45,003 nt of DNA, from assembly GCA_023257655.1 (NCBI GenBank), contig JALRBQ010000010.1, positions 1 to 45,003 on the forward strand, in the 5' to 3' direction. Below, piece by piece: positions 7,661 to 16,819 of the stretch. Each line of letters opens with the position of its first letter. The stretch's first letter is position 1. Below the pieces are notes generated by a model. That model had not been told where the DNA came from. It saw nothing but the letters and a program-made list of their open reading frames with translations, and did no database searches. This stretch comes from Pseudomonadales bacterium (lineage in GTDB: Bacteria; Pseudomonadota; Gammaproteobacteria; Pseudomonadales; Pseudohongiellaceae). The position numbers and the translations under genes are program-made.

Positions 7661-9241
7661 TCAGTATTTGGTATCGCGCATCCAGATATCGGCGTAGGTG
7701 GAAGCCTCTTCCAGATCACGGGCAGTCACCGGATCCTTCTCTCCCTTCATCGCCAGTGCCTGCTGCACTCCAAACAAAGACCAGATGTTATGTGGGTGTT
7801 CTTGCAGATCCCGGCGGTATTCGGCCAGAGCATTGTCGTAGGCGCCGAGTGCCAGGTATGCCGAACCAAGCCAGTGGCGGGGTGAGAAGGGCAAGGGTTC
7901 GGGTTCGTCGTAATTGAGATTGTCGTAATAGCTGGTGGCAACCCGGAAAGCCTCTGCCGCTGCCTCGACATTGCCTTCTGTCCAGGCAATCTCGCCTTTG
8001 AGAATTCCCGCCAGTGTGCCGACGATATCCTTGCCATCGTGGAAGCGGAAGCGGGCCTTGGTGGTGGCTGTCGTCTGTTCCAGGGTGGTCAATGTCGAGC
8101 GAGCTGTTGGCAGGTCGTCGAGCTTGAGCGCCGCGTAGCCCCGGGCAAACTCAAACATGCTGCGATCTACATCCCCGGCCGGAGCCTCGCCCAACTCAGC
8201 GACTTCTTCGAAGCGACCGAAGCGAATCAGCGCCAGGGCATGCATTGACGGATTGCGACTCAACTTGGCCAGATCTTTTGCTGCCTGAATCGCAGCCGCA
8301 CTCTCTCCCCCCATGCTCGCCGCGTAGTACAGCATCGTCAGGTTATGGGTCGGATAAATTGCAAAGCCCAGGCCAAAGGCGGCTTTCTGATCCGACTGCC
8401 AGGCCAGGGTATTGGCGCGAACGGCATCGTGCCACAGGCCCATCTCGTTCCAGGTGTGGCTCGGCATGTGATTGATATGGCTGGCACCAGGGATGGAGTT
8501 GCCAAGAAAACGGGCGCAGGGGGCGGCCAACTCGGGTTTGGTAGTGGACTCGGTCGCGTGGACAAGCAGGTGACAGGCACCGGGATGCAGGATGTCTTTG
8601 TCCAGCACGCTCAGGAGTTGAGCATGCAAACGTATGACATTGGGGTCGTTAATGTCCCGGTAACCACGACGCTCTTCCAGCAGGAACAGAGCGTCGGCAT
8701 AGAGCGTATTGAGATCGAGATCCTCTGGATATTTCGCGGCCAGTTTCGCCATCGCATCCGCATAAGCCTGGTCCTGGACCCGACGTGTTTCGGGATCGAA
8801 GTCTTCGACGTAGCGTACTTGCAAGGCGCGAATCATGTCGGCTTCTTTTGCAGAGGCCTTGTCGATGCGAGCCAGCGCTTCCTGCATGGCGAAATACGCG
8901 CGCGGGGCATTCGTCGTCGTCATGGCACCGTTCAGATAGGAGCCCCAACTCCAGGCCTCTCCCCAGTAGCACACAGCACAATCCGGGTCAGCGACCTGCG
9001 CTTCACGAAAGGAGCGAGCCGCATCCTCTGGCGTAAAGCTGTACATCAATTGGAAGCCCTGATCGAAATACTGCTGTGCCAAGGGGCTTTTGGAAGAGAT
9101 CGGGAAATGGAAGTCGCCCATCGCTTCAGGGAACAGGGCCATCGGCTCATTGAATTCCTCGGGATAGCTGATCTCCTGGGCGAGGCTGGCGATGCCAGCG
9201 GTGCAAATTGCCAGGGTGAGGATGATGCGTGATGTGGCCAT
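7661..9241 (-). CDS. Exported tetratricopeptide-repeat protein
   Basis: 526 residues from ATG 9241, which has AGAGGA 7 bases upstream. A signal peptide (MATSRIILTLAICTAGIASLAQE) predicts export to the periplasm. The mature part begins with an MYSFTPEDAARSFREAQVAD helix pair and PDCAVCYWGEAWSWGSYLNG, then further TPR-like helix pairs, including a late one (WLGSAYLALGAYDNALAEYRRDLQEHPHN; TPR consensus). This layout matches a widespread uncharacterised family of TPR proteins in which a Cys- and Trp-containing first repeat is followed by four to six more. No enzymatic motif is visible. It shares direction and a near-identical AGAGGA ribosome site with the epoxide hydrolase gene upstream, 164 bases away, so the two may be co-transcribed. 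Partner and role are unknown. Confidence 0.75.
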   Translation of the reverse strand: MATSRIILTLAICTAGIASLAQEISYPEEFNEPMALFPEAMGDFHFPISSKSPLAQQYFDQGFQLMYSFTPEDAARSFREAQVADPDCAVCYWGEAWSWGSYLNGAMTTTNAPRAYFAMQEALARIDKASAKEADMIRALQVRYVEDFDPETRRVQDQAYADAMAKLAAKYPEDLDLNTLYADALFLLEERRGYRDINDPNVIRLHAQLLSVLDKDILHPGACHLLVHATESTTKPELAAPCARFLGNSIPGASHINHMPSHTWNEMGLWHDAVRANTLAWQSDQKAAFGLGFAIYPTHNLTMLYYAASMGGESAAAIQAAKDLAKLSRNPSMHALALIRFGRFEEVAELGEAPAGDVDRSMFEFARGYAALKLDDLPTARSTLTTLEQTTATTKARFRFHDGKDIVGTLAGILKGEIAWTEGNVEAAAEAFRVATSYYDNLNYDEPEPLPFSPRHWLGSAYLALGAYDNALAEYRRDLQEHPHNIWSLFGVQQALAMKGEKDPVTARDLEEASTYADIWMRDTKY

Positions 9242-9405
9242 GTTAATTCCTCTCGGTCTGTTCATAGGCGCCGGTATCGGCACCAGGGATGTGCTATGAA
9301 TTTTTGGGGCGTCTGGGTTCCAGTCGTCTGCTGCTTGTGCGGCATGTTGATTGTAATGAGCATCCTGCAGGCAATGTTGACTTCGCACAAGCTTCCGCGT
9401 CGCGT

Positions 9406-10734
9406 TTAGCGCAACAGTCGGAAGAATTCGCGCACGTCATCGAGATACAACTCCGGCTTCTCGAGGGCGGCGAAGTGTCCGCCTTCCGGCATCACTGTCC
9501 AGTGGCGCAGGTTATAGGACGCCTCAACCCAGGCCCGCGGAGTGATGAAAATCTCCGCAGGGAAGATGGCCGCACCGGTCGGCACCGCAATATAGCCGAT
9601 CGGATTCTCTACCGGATTCTTGCTGCTTTCGAAATAGATACGGGTCGAAGAAGTGATGGTTTGGGTAAACCAGTAGATTGAGATATTGGTGAGCAGCTCA
9701 TCTTTTCCCAGATGCGCGTCGAGATCGCCCTCGGCTCCCTGGGGCATGTCTGTCCAGCCGTGGAATTTCTCCACGATCCAGGCCGCCGCTCCAGCTGGAG
9801 AGTCGTTCAAGCCATAACCAAGACTCTGTGGTTTGGTGCCCTGTATTTGTTGATAGGCTCTCTCATTTTCCATGTAGCTCAACCGGGCAGAGCGCAGTGC
9901 TTGCTCCTCGGGCGTCACTGTATTTCGAATCGTCTCGTCAGCAGGCGCCGATGCGAGGATCATATTGGAGTGCAAGCCTATCACTCGATCTGGGTAATTC
10001 CAGGCATGATAGCGATTAATGATCGCACCCCAGTCACCGCCAGCCAATGCATACTGTTCATAACCCAGACGAGCCATCAAGGCTGCCAGCACATGCGCAA
10101 TCTTCTCAGGACTGTAACCGCGTTCCTGTGGAATACCGGAAAAACCGAAACCGGGCAGAGAGGGAGCAATCACGTGAAAGGCATCGGCGGCGTCACCACC
10201 GTAGGCAACCGGATCGGTGAGCGGGCCGATGATGTCAGTAAATTCGCTTATCGAACCTGGCCAGCCATGCACCAGCAGCAGGGGAATGGCATCTGGATTG
10301 GCCGAGCGCTGATAAATAAAATGCAGAGGCAAACCGTCAATGGCAGTGGTGAACTGATCGAGCGCATTCAGCCTCGCTTCTTGCGCTCGCCAGTCAAAGT
10401 CGTTCTGCCAGTAGTCAAGCAGCTCACCCAGGTAAGCCCGATCCGTGCCGTATTCCCAACTCGTGCCGGGAATCTGGTCAGGCAGGCGCGTATTGGCGAG
10501 GCGTCGCTTCAGGTCAGCGATATCGCTGTCGGGAACCGCGATTGTGAATGGGATGATCGGCGTGTCGTTGTTGGCCAACAGTTCTGAACCTGATTTGTTT
10601 GAAGTGCTCATGCTGTGAATCGCCTTCGCGGTTGGGGCTTGGGTCAATCGCCAGTCGAGAGGCGCGGCAACGAGAATGCCTGCACTGAGGCAGGCCAGGA
10701 GCATAGCCACTAGCCAGGGGCGCTTCGCTGTCAT
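9406..10734 (-). CDS. Membrane-anchored or exported epoxide hydrolase (alpha/beta hydrolase, EHN domain)
   Basis: 442 residues. An N-terminal hydrophobic stretch (residues 8-24, WLVAMLLACLSAGILVA) acts as signal or anchor. Residues about 60-170 are the EHN (epoxide hydrolase N-terminal) domain, including RLANTRLPDQIPGTSWEYG and DFDWRAQEARLNALDQF. The alpha/beta hydrolase core follows with the HGWPGS oxyanion motif (156-161), the nucleophile D234 in GGDWG, and the catalytic H420 in PEGGHFAALEKPEL. These match microsomal or juvenile-hormone-type epoxide hydrolases, which open epoxides to diols. The start has AGAGGA 8 bases upstream. Bacterial members are usually cytosolic, so the export signal is noteworthy. 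The natural substrate is unknown. Confidence 0.88.
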   Translation of the reverse strand: MTAKRPWLVAMLLACLSAGILVAAPLDWRLTQAPTAKAIHSMSTSNKSGSELLANNDTPIIPFTIAVPDSDIADLKRRLANTRLPDQIPGTSWEYGTDRAYLGELLDYWQNDFDWRAQEARLNALDQFTTAIDGLPLHFIYQRSANPDAIPLLLVHGWPGSISEFTDIIGPLTDPVAYGGDAADAFHVIAPSLPGFGFSGIPQERGYSPEKIAHVLAALMARLGYEQYALAGGDWGAIINRYHAWNYPDRVIGLHSNMILASAPADETIRNTVTPEEQALRSARLSYMENERAYQQIQGTKPQSLGYGLNDSPAGAAAWIVEKFHGWTDMPQGAEGDLDAHLGKDELLTNISIYWFTQTITSSTRIYFESSKNPVENPIGYIAVPTGAAIFPAEIFITPRAWVEASYNLRHWTVMPEGGHFAALEKPELYLDDVREFFRLLR

Positions 10735-10816
10735 CTTGATTCCTCTAATTGTACTGCTGGGTTGTAGTGACCCGGTGTTGTCGCTGCAGAGAGCAGTGAC
10801 TGGCTACGCGCGCCGC

Positions 10817-11983
10817 TCAGCGTTCGGCCAGCACAGCAGCGATGACACCCAATGCTTCACTGATTTCAGCCTCACTCACGTTCAGTGGTGGCAGCAGACG
10901 GACACTGTTGCCCCCGGCTTTCACGACGAGCAGGTGCGCCTGCTGCAGTCGCTTGATGAGGTCGGCGGCGTCCATATGGCACTGTAAGCCAATCATCAGT
11001 CCGAGGCCAGTCACGCCCTTAAGCAGCGTAGGGTAGGTGTCGCACAGGTGCTGCAGACCGTCTCGCAGCAGTGCGCCACTGTGCACGACCTGCTCGAGGA
11101 AACCCGGGGTGGTCAATTCGTCGATCACAGCATTGCCCACCGCCATCGCGAGCGGGTTGCCACCGAAGGTACTGCCGTGGGAGCCACTGGTGAGAGTCTC
11201 AGCCACACGTTCGGTGGCGAGACAGGCACCTACCGGGAAGCCGCCACCAAGGCCCTTCGCCGAGGCGAGAATATCGGGTTCCACCCCCAACTGCTGGTAA
11301 GCATAGAGCGTGCCGGTGCGGCCGACACCACATTGCACCTCATCGAACATCAGCAATAGCTCCTGTTCGACACAAAGCGCTTTCACGGCTGCCAGATAGT
11401 CCGCCGGCACGACGCGAATGCCACCTTCGCCCTGCACGGGCTCCAGGATAATGCCCGCAGTGTGCGGTGTAATCACCGCACGCAAGGCTTCGATGTCGCC
11501 AAACGGGGCACGATCGAAGCCATAGTCACTAACGAGAAATCCGTTGCTGTGCGCTGGATTCGCGGCCGCCGCCAGGGCCGCATGGGTACGCCCGTGGAAA
11601 GATTCGCTCAGGCCTACGATGCGATTGCGCTGGGATTGGTTCTTGCTGTGGAAATAGCGTCGGATCAGCTTGAAGCCGGCTTCCACAGCCTCGGTGCCGG
11701 AGTTGCAAAAGAACACCCGATCGGCAAAAGTGTGGGCCACGAGTTTCGCTGCGAGGCGCTCGCCCTCACTGATGCGATACAAATTTGAGGTGTGCCAGAG
11801 CTTGGTGGCTTGCGCGCTCAACGCGGCTACCAGACGCGGGTGGCAATGCCCGAGGCTGTTGACCGCGATGCCCATGCCAAAATCAAGGTAGCGTTCGCCA
11901 TCGGCTGTATAGAGAGAACAACCCAGCCCGTGATCGAACTCCAGTTCCGGAGTTCCGTAGTTCGGCATGAGAGCGGTAGTCAT
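10817..11983 (-). CDS. argD: Acetylornithine/succinylornithine aminotransferase (class III, PLP)
   Basis: 388 residues, the usual size for ArgD/AstC. It transfers an amino group between N-acetylornithine and 2-oxoglutarate in arginine synthesis, and often also handles succinyldiaminopimelate or succinylornithine. Visible features: LDFGMGIAVNSLGHCHP at the N-terminus, the PLP phosphate-binding NSGTEAVE, SFHGRTHAALAA, LLMFDEVQCGVGRTG (Asp holding the pyridine ring), and the Schiff-base Lys in ASAKGLGGGFP. The start at 11983 has AGGA 9 bases upstream; the longer frame is not homologous. Whether the biosynthetic (argD) or catabolic (astC) role dominates cannot be told, since no other arg or ast gene is nearby. 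It is divergent from msrA. Confidence 0.88.
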   Translation of the reverse strand: MTTALMPNYGTPELEFDHGLGCSLYTADGERYLDFGMGIAVNSLGHCHPRLVAALSAQATKLWHTSNLYRISEGERLAAKLVAHTFADRVFFCNSGTEAVEAGFKLIRRYFHSKNQSQRNRIVGLSESFHGRTHAALAAAANPAHSNGFLVSDYGFDRAPFGDIEALRAVITPHTAGIILEPVQGEGGIRVVPADYLAAVKALCVEQELLLMFDEVQCGVGRTGTLYAYQQLGVEPDILASAKGLGGGFPVGACLATERVAETLTSGSHGSTFGGNPLAMAVGNAVIDELTTPGFLEQVVHSGALLRDGLQHLCDTYPTLLKGVTGLGLMIGLQCHMDAADLIKRLQQAHLLVVKAGGNSVRLLPPLNVSEAEISEALGVIAAVLAER

Positions 11984-12153
11984 AAGTCGGTCCTGCTGGC
12001 GGGATATCGCGTTACAATGGGCTGAATGAGGCGGCATCATGCCGCAATCGTCTGGATGATTCAACCAAGCCCGGTGCGCGCAAGATTGTGCGAAACTACC
12101 GGTCTGTAGTGCCAGATCATTCATGCATGGAAGTCAATGCGAGGTCGTATCCC

Positions 12154-12810
12154 ATGTTCTTCAATCTGGGCCAAAAGCCAACTGAACTACCCACGGCGGC
12201 GAGCGCGCTGCCAGGTCGTGCACAAGCACTCTCAGTCGATCCTACCCACTTCGTCTCTGGCAACCGTATCGTCGAGCCAGTTCCTGCCGGGCTGGAGCAG
12301 GCCGTCTTCGCGCTTGGCTGTTTCTGGGGCGCGGAGCGCTTGTTCTGGGAACTCGAGGGAGTCTACAGCACTGCCGTCGGTTATGCCGGCGGGCTCACAC
12401 CGAACCCGACTTATCAGGAAGTGTGCAGCGGGATGACAGGCCACACCGAAGTGGTGCTCGTCTTCTTCGATCCGGCTCTTATCAGTTATGAGAACCTGCT
12501 CGCCGCATTCTGGGAGTCCCATGATCCGACTCAAGGCATGCGTCAGGGCAATGACCGCGGCACGCAATACCGTTCGGCAATCTACGCAACCAGTGCCGAT
12601 CAGCTCGCGGCAGCGCTCTCCAGTGCCAGCCTGTTTCAGGAGGCCTTGAAGGCAAGGGGCTATTCGAGTATTACCACCGAGATCAAGCCACTTGACACGT
12701 TCTTCTATGCCGAGGACTACCACCAGCAATATCTGGCGAAGAATCCTGGCGGGTATTGCGGCCTGGCGGGTACGGGCGCCTGCTACACACCACGCCTGGC
12801 AGAAGCCTGA
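12154..12810 (+). CDS. msrA: Peptide methionine-(S)-sulfoxide reductase MsrA
   Basis: 218 residues. It reduces methionine-S-sulfoxide in proteins using thioredoxin. The catalytic Cys56 lies in [13 protein letters not shown], followed by [25 protein letters not shown] and [19 protein letters not shown]. The C-terminal recycling Cys residues are in [12 protein letters not shown]. The sequence aligns closely with the longer E. coli form, including an N-terminal extension with ALPGR. Start 12154 ([13 protein letters not shown]) was chosen because the E. coli protein begins just there; an upstream ATG at 12127 is possible. It converges with the patatin gene (3 bases between stops). Confidence 0.93.
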   Translation: MFFNLGQKPTELPTAASALPGRAQALSVDPTHFVSGNRIVEPVPAGLEQAVFALGCFWGAERLFWELEGVYSTAVGYAGGLTPNPTYQEVCSGMTGHTEVVLVFFDPALISYENLLAAFWESHDPTQGMRQGNDRGTQYRSAIYATSADQLAAALSSASLFQEALKARGYSSITTEIKPLDTFFYAEDYHQQYLAKNPGGYCGLAGTGACYTPRLAEA

Positions 12811-12813
12811 GAC

Positions 12814-14103
12814 TCAAAGGGTCAAGCGAAAAAAGGCGGCGATCTCCTCGCGTTTGGCCAGCGCATCGGCATAGCCGAGTTGCAACAATGCAGTGCAAAA
12901 ACCCGGTTCAAACAGGATCAGGCTCAGCAGTGAACCGGAACCGGATTTTTTGATGTAGCGGGCCATCGACTTCGGCAACTCGTCGTAGTAATCCAGCGCC
13001 AGGTCATTCAGCTCGACACTGGGAGCTATCTCCAACAGTTCGATGTGTGACACTTCGATGCCATGCATGCGCCGCGCCAGCATCGGTACATGCGGCACGA
13101 GTGCATTCATGTGCTGCAGAAATTCCAGGTCATTCTCCAGCGTATCGACGAAGGAACTGTTCATGATGTGTCCGAGAATCTGGGTCAGCGTCGGCTGTGT
13201 CGATGCTTCCGACTGCACGCGCGGTTTGTTGCGATTGGCGCTGACACCGATGGCGAAGAGTCGGCGCGCACCCAGATGAATTGCAGTACTGGTCGGCGCC
13301 AGCTGGCGCACCGAGCCGTCGCCAAAATAGCGATCATCTATCTTCACGGCAGGAAAGATGATGGGAATCGCACTCGATGCCGCCAGATGTTTGAGTTGCA
13401 GTTCAGTCCGTCGACCGATGCGGTGCGGGCCTTGCCAGTCGGCGATGCCTTGCACAGCCTGATAGAAAGAGACTGACTCGCCCGTATCGTAGGCTGAGGC
13501 CGTAATACCGAGTGCATCCAGATAGCCCAAGTCGATGTTGCGCTGGATGCGCTCGAAGTTGATGACGCGTTCCAGCAAGCTGGTCAGCGGTGAGTTATCA
13601 AGGATCGCCACGCTGATTTCGCTGGCTTTGCTGCTGAGCATCGAGAGCAGCACATTCGACGCACTCTTCAACAGTGTGCTCGATTGTGGCGTATAGACTT
13701 TCTCGCTACTGAGGTTTTTCCAGATATGTTCCAGGGTGCGCACGCCCGTGCGCAGGCGCGGCGCATGCGTAGCGAGCAGGGCGGCGTTCAGGGCCCCGGC
13801 CGAGGTACCCGAGATCACATTAAAAGGATTCGGCGTATTGCTGGGCAGAATCTCGGCGACACCGCGCAATACACCGATCTGATAGGCTGCGCGCGCACCG
13901 CCGCCGGACAACAGAAGTCCAGTGGGCTCGGCGACAGGATCCTGGATCAGACTCATCAATGACAACGCAGGCAGATTCGGGGTGGTAACTCCGGGTATCT
14001 CTTTGCGTATCGGCCGATACGCCGAGAAGTGCATGTCCGGCGCTGTCTGAGGCTTTGTCCGTGGCTTTGTGCGCGCCGCAGCACTATCATTGAGTACCTG
14101 CAT
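12814..14103 (-). CDS. Patatin-like phospholipase (RssA family)
   Basis: 429 residues from ATG 14103 (a GTG three codons earlier is possible; neither has a good ribosome site). The patatin dyad is intact: LLLSGGGARAAYQIG forms the oxyanion hole, GTSAG supplies the Ser nucleophile (near residue 101), and FGDGS supplies the Asp (near residue 262). Between them is a helical region, and a C-terminal extension after the core follows. Such proteins hydrolyse acyl esters of membrane lipids. A basic, Pro-rich N-terminus of about 60 residues precedes the domain, without a clear signal peptide. It is convergent with msrA and divergent from the 5'-nucleotidase gene, with only about 48 bases for both promoters. 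The substrate is unknown. Confidence 0.85.
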   Translation of the reverse strand: MQVLNDSAAARTKPRTKPQTAPDMHFSAYRPIRKEIPGVTTPNLPALSLMSLIQDPVAEPTGLLLSGGGARAAYQIGVLRGVAEILPSNTPNPFNVISGTSAGALNAALLATHAPRLRTGVRTLEHIWKNLSSEKVYTPQSSTLLKSASNVLLSMLSSKASEISVAILDNSPLTSLLERVINFERIQRNIDLGYLDALGITASAYDTGESVSFYQAVQGIADWQGPHRIGRRTELQLKHLAASSAIPIIFPAVKIDDRYFGDGSVRQLAPTSTAIHLGARRLFAIGVSANRNKPRVQSEASTQPTLTQILGHIMNSSFVDTLENDLEFLQHMNALVPHVPMLARRMHGIEVSHIELLEIAPSVELNDLALDYYDELPKSMARYIKKSGSGSLLSLILFEPGFCTALLQLGYADALAKREEIAAFFRLTL

Positions 14104-14151
14104 AATGACCACTGGGCCAAGCTTTCAATTGCGCGGCCTGACCGAGGACCT

Positions 14152-15057
14152 ATGGCCACACCCACACAGCCAAAAATCGATCCGCTCGTGATTGCGATCT
14201 CGTCGCGGGCGCTGTTTGACCTGGGGGAAAGTCACCGAGTGTTCGAGGAGCAGGGGCTGGCGGCCTATCAGCGGTACCAGATTGAGCGCGAGGATGAGCC
14301 GTTAGCACCAGGCGATGCTTTCAGTCTGGTACAGAAGCTGTTACACCTGAACACCTTGCTCGACGAATCCCCGGTGCAGGTGATTCTGCTGTCGCGCAAT
14401 AGTGCCGACACCGGACTAAGGATCTTCAATTCGATTCAGCATTACGGGCTCGATATCACCCGTGCAGCCTTCAGTGGCGGTGACAGTCCCTATCGCTATA
14501 TCTCTGCATTCAACAGCCACCTGTTCCTGTCTACCGACGGCGCCGATGTGCGGCAGGCACTGGAGTCTGGGGTGGCGGCGGCCACGATCCTGCCCTCCAA
14601 GCGACCACCGCGGCAGCAGGAACTGCTCAAGATTGCCTTCGATGGCGATGCGGTACTGTTCTCGGACGAATCTGAAAAAATTTATAAAAACAGTGGCCTG
14701 GAAGCTTTTACTACGAATGAACGTAAAGCCGCGAATGAGCCGCTGAGCGGCGGGCCCTTCAAGCCCGTGCTGGCCGCATTGCAGCAGATCCAGATGGCAT
14801 TCCCTGACGGCAAGGCTCCGCTGCGCACCTGTCTCGTCACGGCCCGGGCGGCACCGGCTCACGAGCGGGTTGTCCGCACACTGCGGGCCTGGAACATCCG
14901 CATTGACGAGTCGCTGTTCCTGGGCGGCCTGGATAAAGGCGAGTTTCTGCGTGCCTTCGATGCCGATGTCTTCTTCGACGACCAACAGGGGCACTGCGAC
15001 TCGGCGCGCAACCACGTTGCGACCGGACATGTCCCTCACGGTGTTGCCAATAACTGA
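14152..15057 (+). CDS. Cytosolic 5'-nucleotidase (PF06189-type)
   Basis: 301 residues matching the bacterial group of the cytosolic 5'-nucleotidase-1 family: IAISSRALFDLGESHRVFEEQG near the start, LLSRNSADTGLRIFNSIQHYG in the first half, FDGDAVLFSDESE (HAD-like DGD motif) in the centre, and ADVFFDDQ near the end. Members dephosphorylate nucleoside monophosphates. The start at 14152 has GAGG 7 bases upstream. The ending is followed by 58 AT-rich bases before the convergent exporter gene. Sequence gives no clue to base specificity. Confidence 0.83.
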   Translation: MATPTQPKIDPLVIAISSRALFDLGESHRVFEEQGLAAYQRYQIEREDEPLAPGDAFSLVQKLLHLNTLLDESPVQVILLSRNSADTGLRIFNSIQHYGLDITRAAFSGGDSPYRYISAFNSHLFLSTDGADVRQALESGVAAATILPSKRPPRQQELLKIAFDGDAVLFSDESEKIYKNSGLEAFTTNERKAANEPLSGGPFKPVLAALQQIQMAFPDGKAPLRTCLVTARAAPAHERVVRTLRAWNIRIDESLFLGGLDKGEFLRAFDADVFFDDQQGHCDSARNHVATGHVPHGVANN

Positions 15058-15115
15058 TTTAATATCAATGAATTAAAGCGTTTATTTCATATCGATTGGA
15101 AGCAAGCGATGCGTG

Positions 15116-15907
15116 TCAGAAGAAGCTGTACTTGATGCCCAGCCCCAGCAGAAAGCTGGTGAGGATGATGTTCAGGATGCGATCCGGCACCCAGTTCCCG
15201 ACCCGGGACCCCAGATGAATGGCTGGCAGGGATCCCACCAGCAGTGCCACCAGCAACTCCAGATCGACATAACCCCCGAGCAGATAGCCCATGCCGGCAA
15301 TAAACGTCAGCGGAACGGCATGGGCGATATCCGTGCCGATGATCCTGGATGTCGTGGTTTTCGAATAGAGAATCAGTAGAATCGCCGCGCAGAAAGCGCC
15401 GGCACCGACCGATGACAGGGTAACGCAAATTCCCAGGACCACGCCCATGACCAGGGTCAGCGCCGAGCGGTGGCGGTAGAGGATTCCAAGCACGAGGCCG
15501 GGCTTGTCGTCGATCGCCTTCTTTCGGAGCCGACCTCGGAACATCATCATGGTGGCGGTGACGATCAGCATGACACCCAGACTGCGGGTCAGCAGGGCCT
15601 CGAAGCCGGGCGAATCCTGGAAATTGCTGTCCAGCAGGAATGCCTGCAGCACCAGAGTCGCCGGCAGGCTGCCGCTTGCCAGCAGCAAGACGACTTTCCA
15701 ATCGATATTGCCGCGACGGTGCTGTGAGATGACACCTCCCGTCTTGGTGATGGCGGCATAGAGCAGATCCGTACCGATGGCAACGGGCGCCGAATAGCCG
15801 AAACCAAGCAGCAACGGCGTCATCAGGGATCCGCCACCGACACCGGTGAGTCCAATGGCGAAGCCAACCGCAGCGCCGGACAGGACGTGTAGCAAGAAAT
15901 CAATCAT
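15116..15907 (-). CDS. TSUP/TauE-SafE family membrane permease
   Basis: 263 residues with about eight hydrophobic helices. The N-terminal GFAIGLTGVGGGSLMTPLLL is the family hallmark, and its internal repeat appears as VLGICVTLSSVGAGAFCAAI near residue 155. TSUP proteins move sulfite, sulfonates or related C2/sulfur anions across the inner membrane. It lies 36 bases downstream of cysH on the same strand. That suggests co-transcription and a role in handling sulfite from the assimilatory pathway; this link is inference. The start MIDFLLHVLSG fits an uncleaved first helix, though no strong ribosome site is seen. Confidence 0.85.
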   Translation of the reverse strand: MIDFLLHVLSGAAVGFAIGLTGVGGGSLMTPLLLGFGYSAPVAIGTDLLYAAITKTGGVISQHRRGNIDWKVVLLLASGSLPATLVLQAFLLDSNFQDSPGFEALLTRSLGVMLIVTATMMMFRGRLRKKAIDDKPGLVLGILYRHRSALTLVMGVVLGICVTLSSVGAGAFCAAILLILYSKTTTSRIIGTDIAHAVPLTFIAGMGYLLGGYVDLELLVALLVGSLPAIHLGSRVGNWVPDRILNIILTSFLLGLGIKYSFF

Positions 15908-15943
15908 GTTGAGGGGCAGTTCGCTTGACGGTCCATGATGTGC

Positions 15944-16678
15944 TCAGGATTGCGGCGGGCGCTTGTGCAGGCCGCATTCCTTGATGGTGGCTTCCTCCCA
16001 CCACCAGCGCCCCTCACGTTCATGCTGATTGGGGCCGATGGCACGGGTGCAGGGTTCGCAACCGATGCTGATGAAGCCACGGTCATGCAGACTATTGTAG
16101 GGGACATCGAACAGGCGGATGTAATTCCACACGTCGGCCGAACTCCAGTTCGCCAAGGGATTAATCTTGATGAGCTGGTGGTCGGGTGTTGAAAATGCCG
16201 CGTCAATCTCGAACAGGGGAACGTCAGCCCGCGTCGGGCTCTGGTCACGGCGCTGGCCCGAGATCCACGCGTCGACAGTCGCCAGCTTGCGACGCAGCGG
16301 CGCCACCTTGCGAATGCCACAGCACGCCTCATGTCCGTCTTCATAGAAGCTGAACAGCCCTTTTTCACGCACGAAGGCCTGCAATTGCGCCGCATCCGGT
16401 GACAGCACATCCAGATCCAGCGGGTAGTGTACGCGTACCCTTTCGATAAATTGGTAAGTCTCGGGATGCAGGCGCCCAGTATCCAGGGTAAAGGCGTTTA
16501 CTCTGGGCAGTAGCTTGCTTGCCAATTCGATGAGGACCACATCTTCGGCGCCGCTGAAGGACAGTTCCGCCCCCGGCCACTGCGCAAACGCGGCACGCAG
16601 AATGGCCTTCGGGTCGCTCGTTGCGTGTTCCGCATTGAGCGCGGCGATAGCATGGGGTGTCAGCATTGTGGGTTCCAT
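15944..16678 (-). CDS. cysH: Assimilatory phospho/adenylyl-sulfate reductase CysH
   Basis: About 244 residues. It reduces (P)APS to sulfite with thioredoxin. The PAPS-reductase fold is seen in [16 protein letters not shown] (P-loop-like) and [13 protein letters not shown]. It carries both cysteine pairs CCGIRK and CEPC, the [4Fe-4S] ligands that mark APS reductases, as in Pseudomonas, rather than the enterobacterial PAPS type. The catalytic Cys is in ECGLH at the end. Starts are possible at 16714, 16678 and 16666; none has a strong ribosome site, and homology begins around [11 protein letters not shown]. The TSUP permease follows in the same direction. A perfect TTAGAC-N-GTCTAA palindrome and a parS-like site lie upstream. 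Confidence 0.92.
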   Translation of the reverse strand: MEPTMLTPHAIAALNAEHATSDPKAILRAAFAQWPGAELSFSGAEDVVLIELASKLLPRVNAFTLDTGRLHPETYQFIERVRVHYPLDLDVLSPDAAQLQAFVREKGLFSFYEDGHEACCGIRKVAPLRRKLATVDAWISGQRRDQSPTRADVPLFEIDAAFSTPDHQLIKINPLANWSSADVWNYIRLFDVPYNSLHDRGFISIGCEPCTRAIGPNQHEREGRWWWEEATIKECGLHKRPPQS

Positions 16679-16771
16679 CTCAGGGGCGAAAGCTTCCGGC
16701 ACAGCGGGGCACATTCTCGGTTATTTGACATCATCGGTAAAGCAACCTTGGCACGGGCCAAACTAACCAAA

Positions 16772-16787
16772 TGTTCCACGTGGAAAA
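16772..16787. promoter_or_regulatory. parS-like ParB-binding site
   Basis: TGTTCCACGTGGAAAA matches the Pseudomonas-type parS consensus TGTTCCACGTGGAACA at 15 of 16 positions (position 15 is A instead of C). The core TTCCACGTGGAA is a perfect 12-bp palindrome. It lies in the cysH/thrH divergent gap. ParB binding is not shown, and chromosomal position relative to the origin is unknown. Confidence 0.5.
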
Positions 16788-16806
16788 CTTCAATAATATT
16801 AATGAC

Positions 16807-16819
16807 TTAGACAGTCTAA
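16807..16819. promoter_or_regulatory. Perfect palindromic operator, same type as in the MerR-cyclase promoter
   Basis: TTAGACAGTCTAA: two perfect 6-bp half sites around one base. It is the best copy of the element found three times at 3796-3860. On the minus strand it lies 8 bases upstream of a possible -10 TATTAT (16793-16798) for cysH. On the plus strand it lies upstream of a TATAGG at 16839-16844. A lone half-site TTAGACAG recurs at 16966-16973, just before the thrH start. Confidence 0.6.

Noticed and set aside
8345..9232. A 295-codon plus-strand frame
   Set aside because: It is a shadow of the TPR gene on the minus strand; no recognisable family.
9712..10587. A 291-codon plus-strand frame
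   Set aside because: Antisense to the epoxide hydrolase, whose catalytic residues are all intact.
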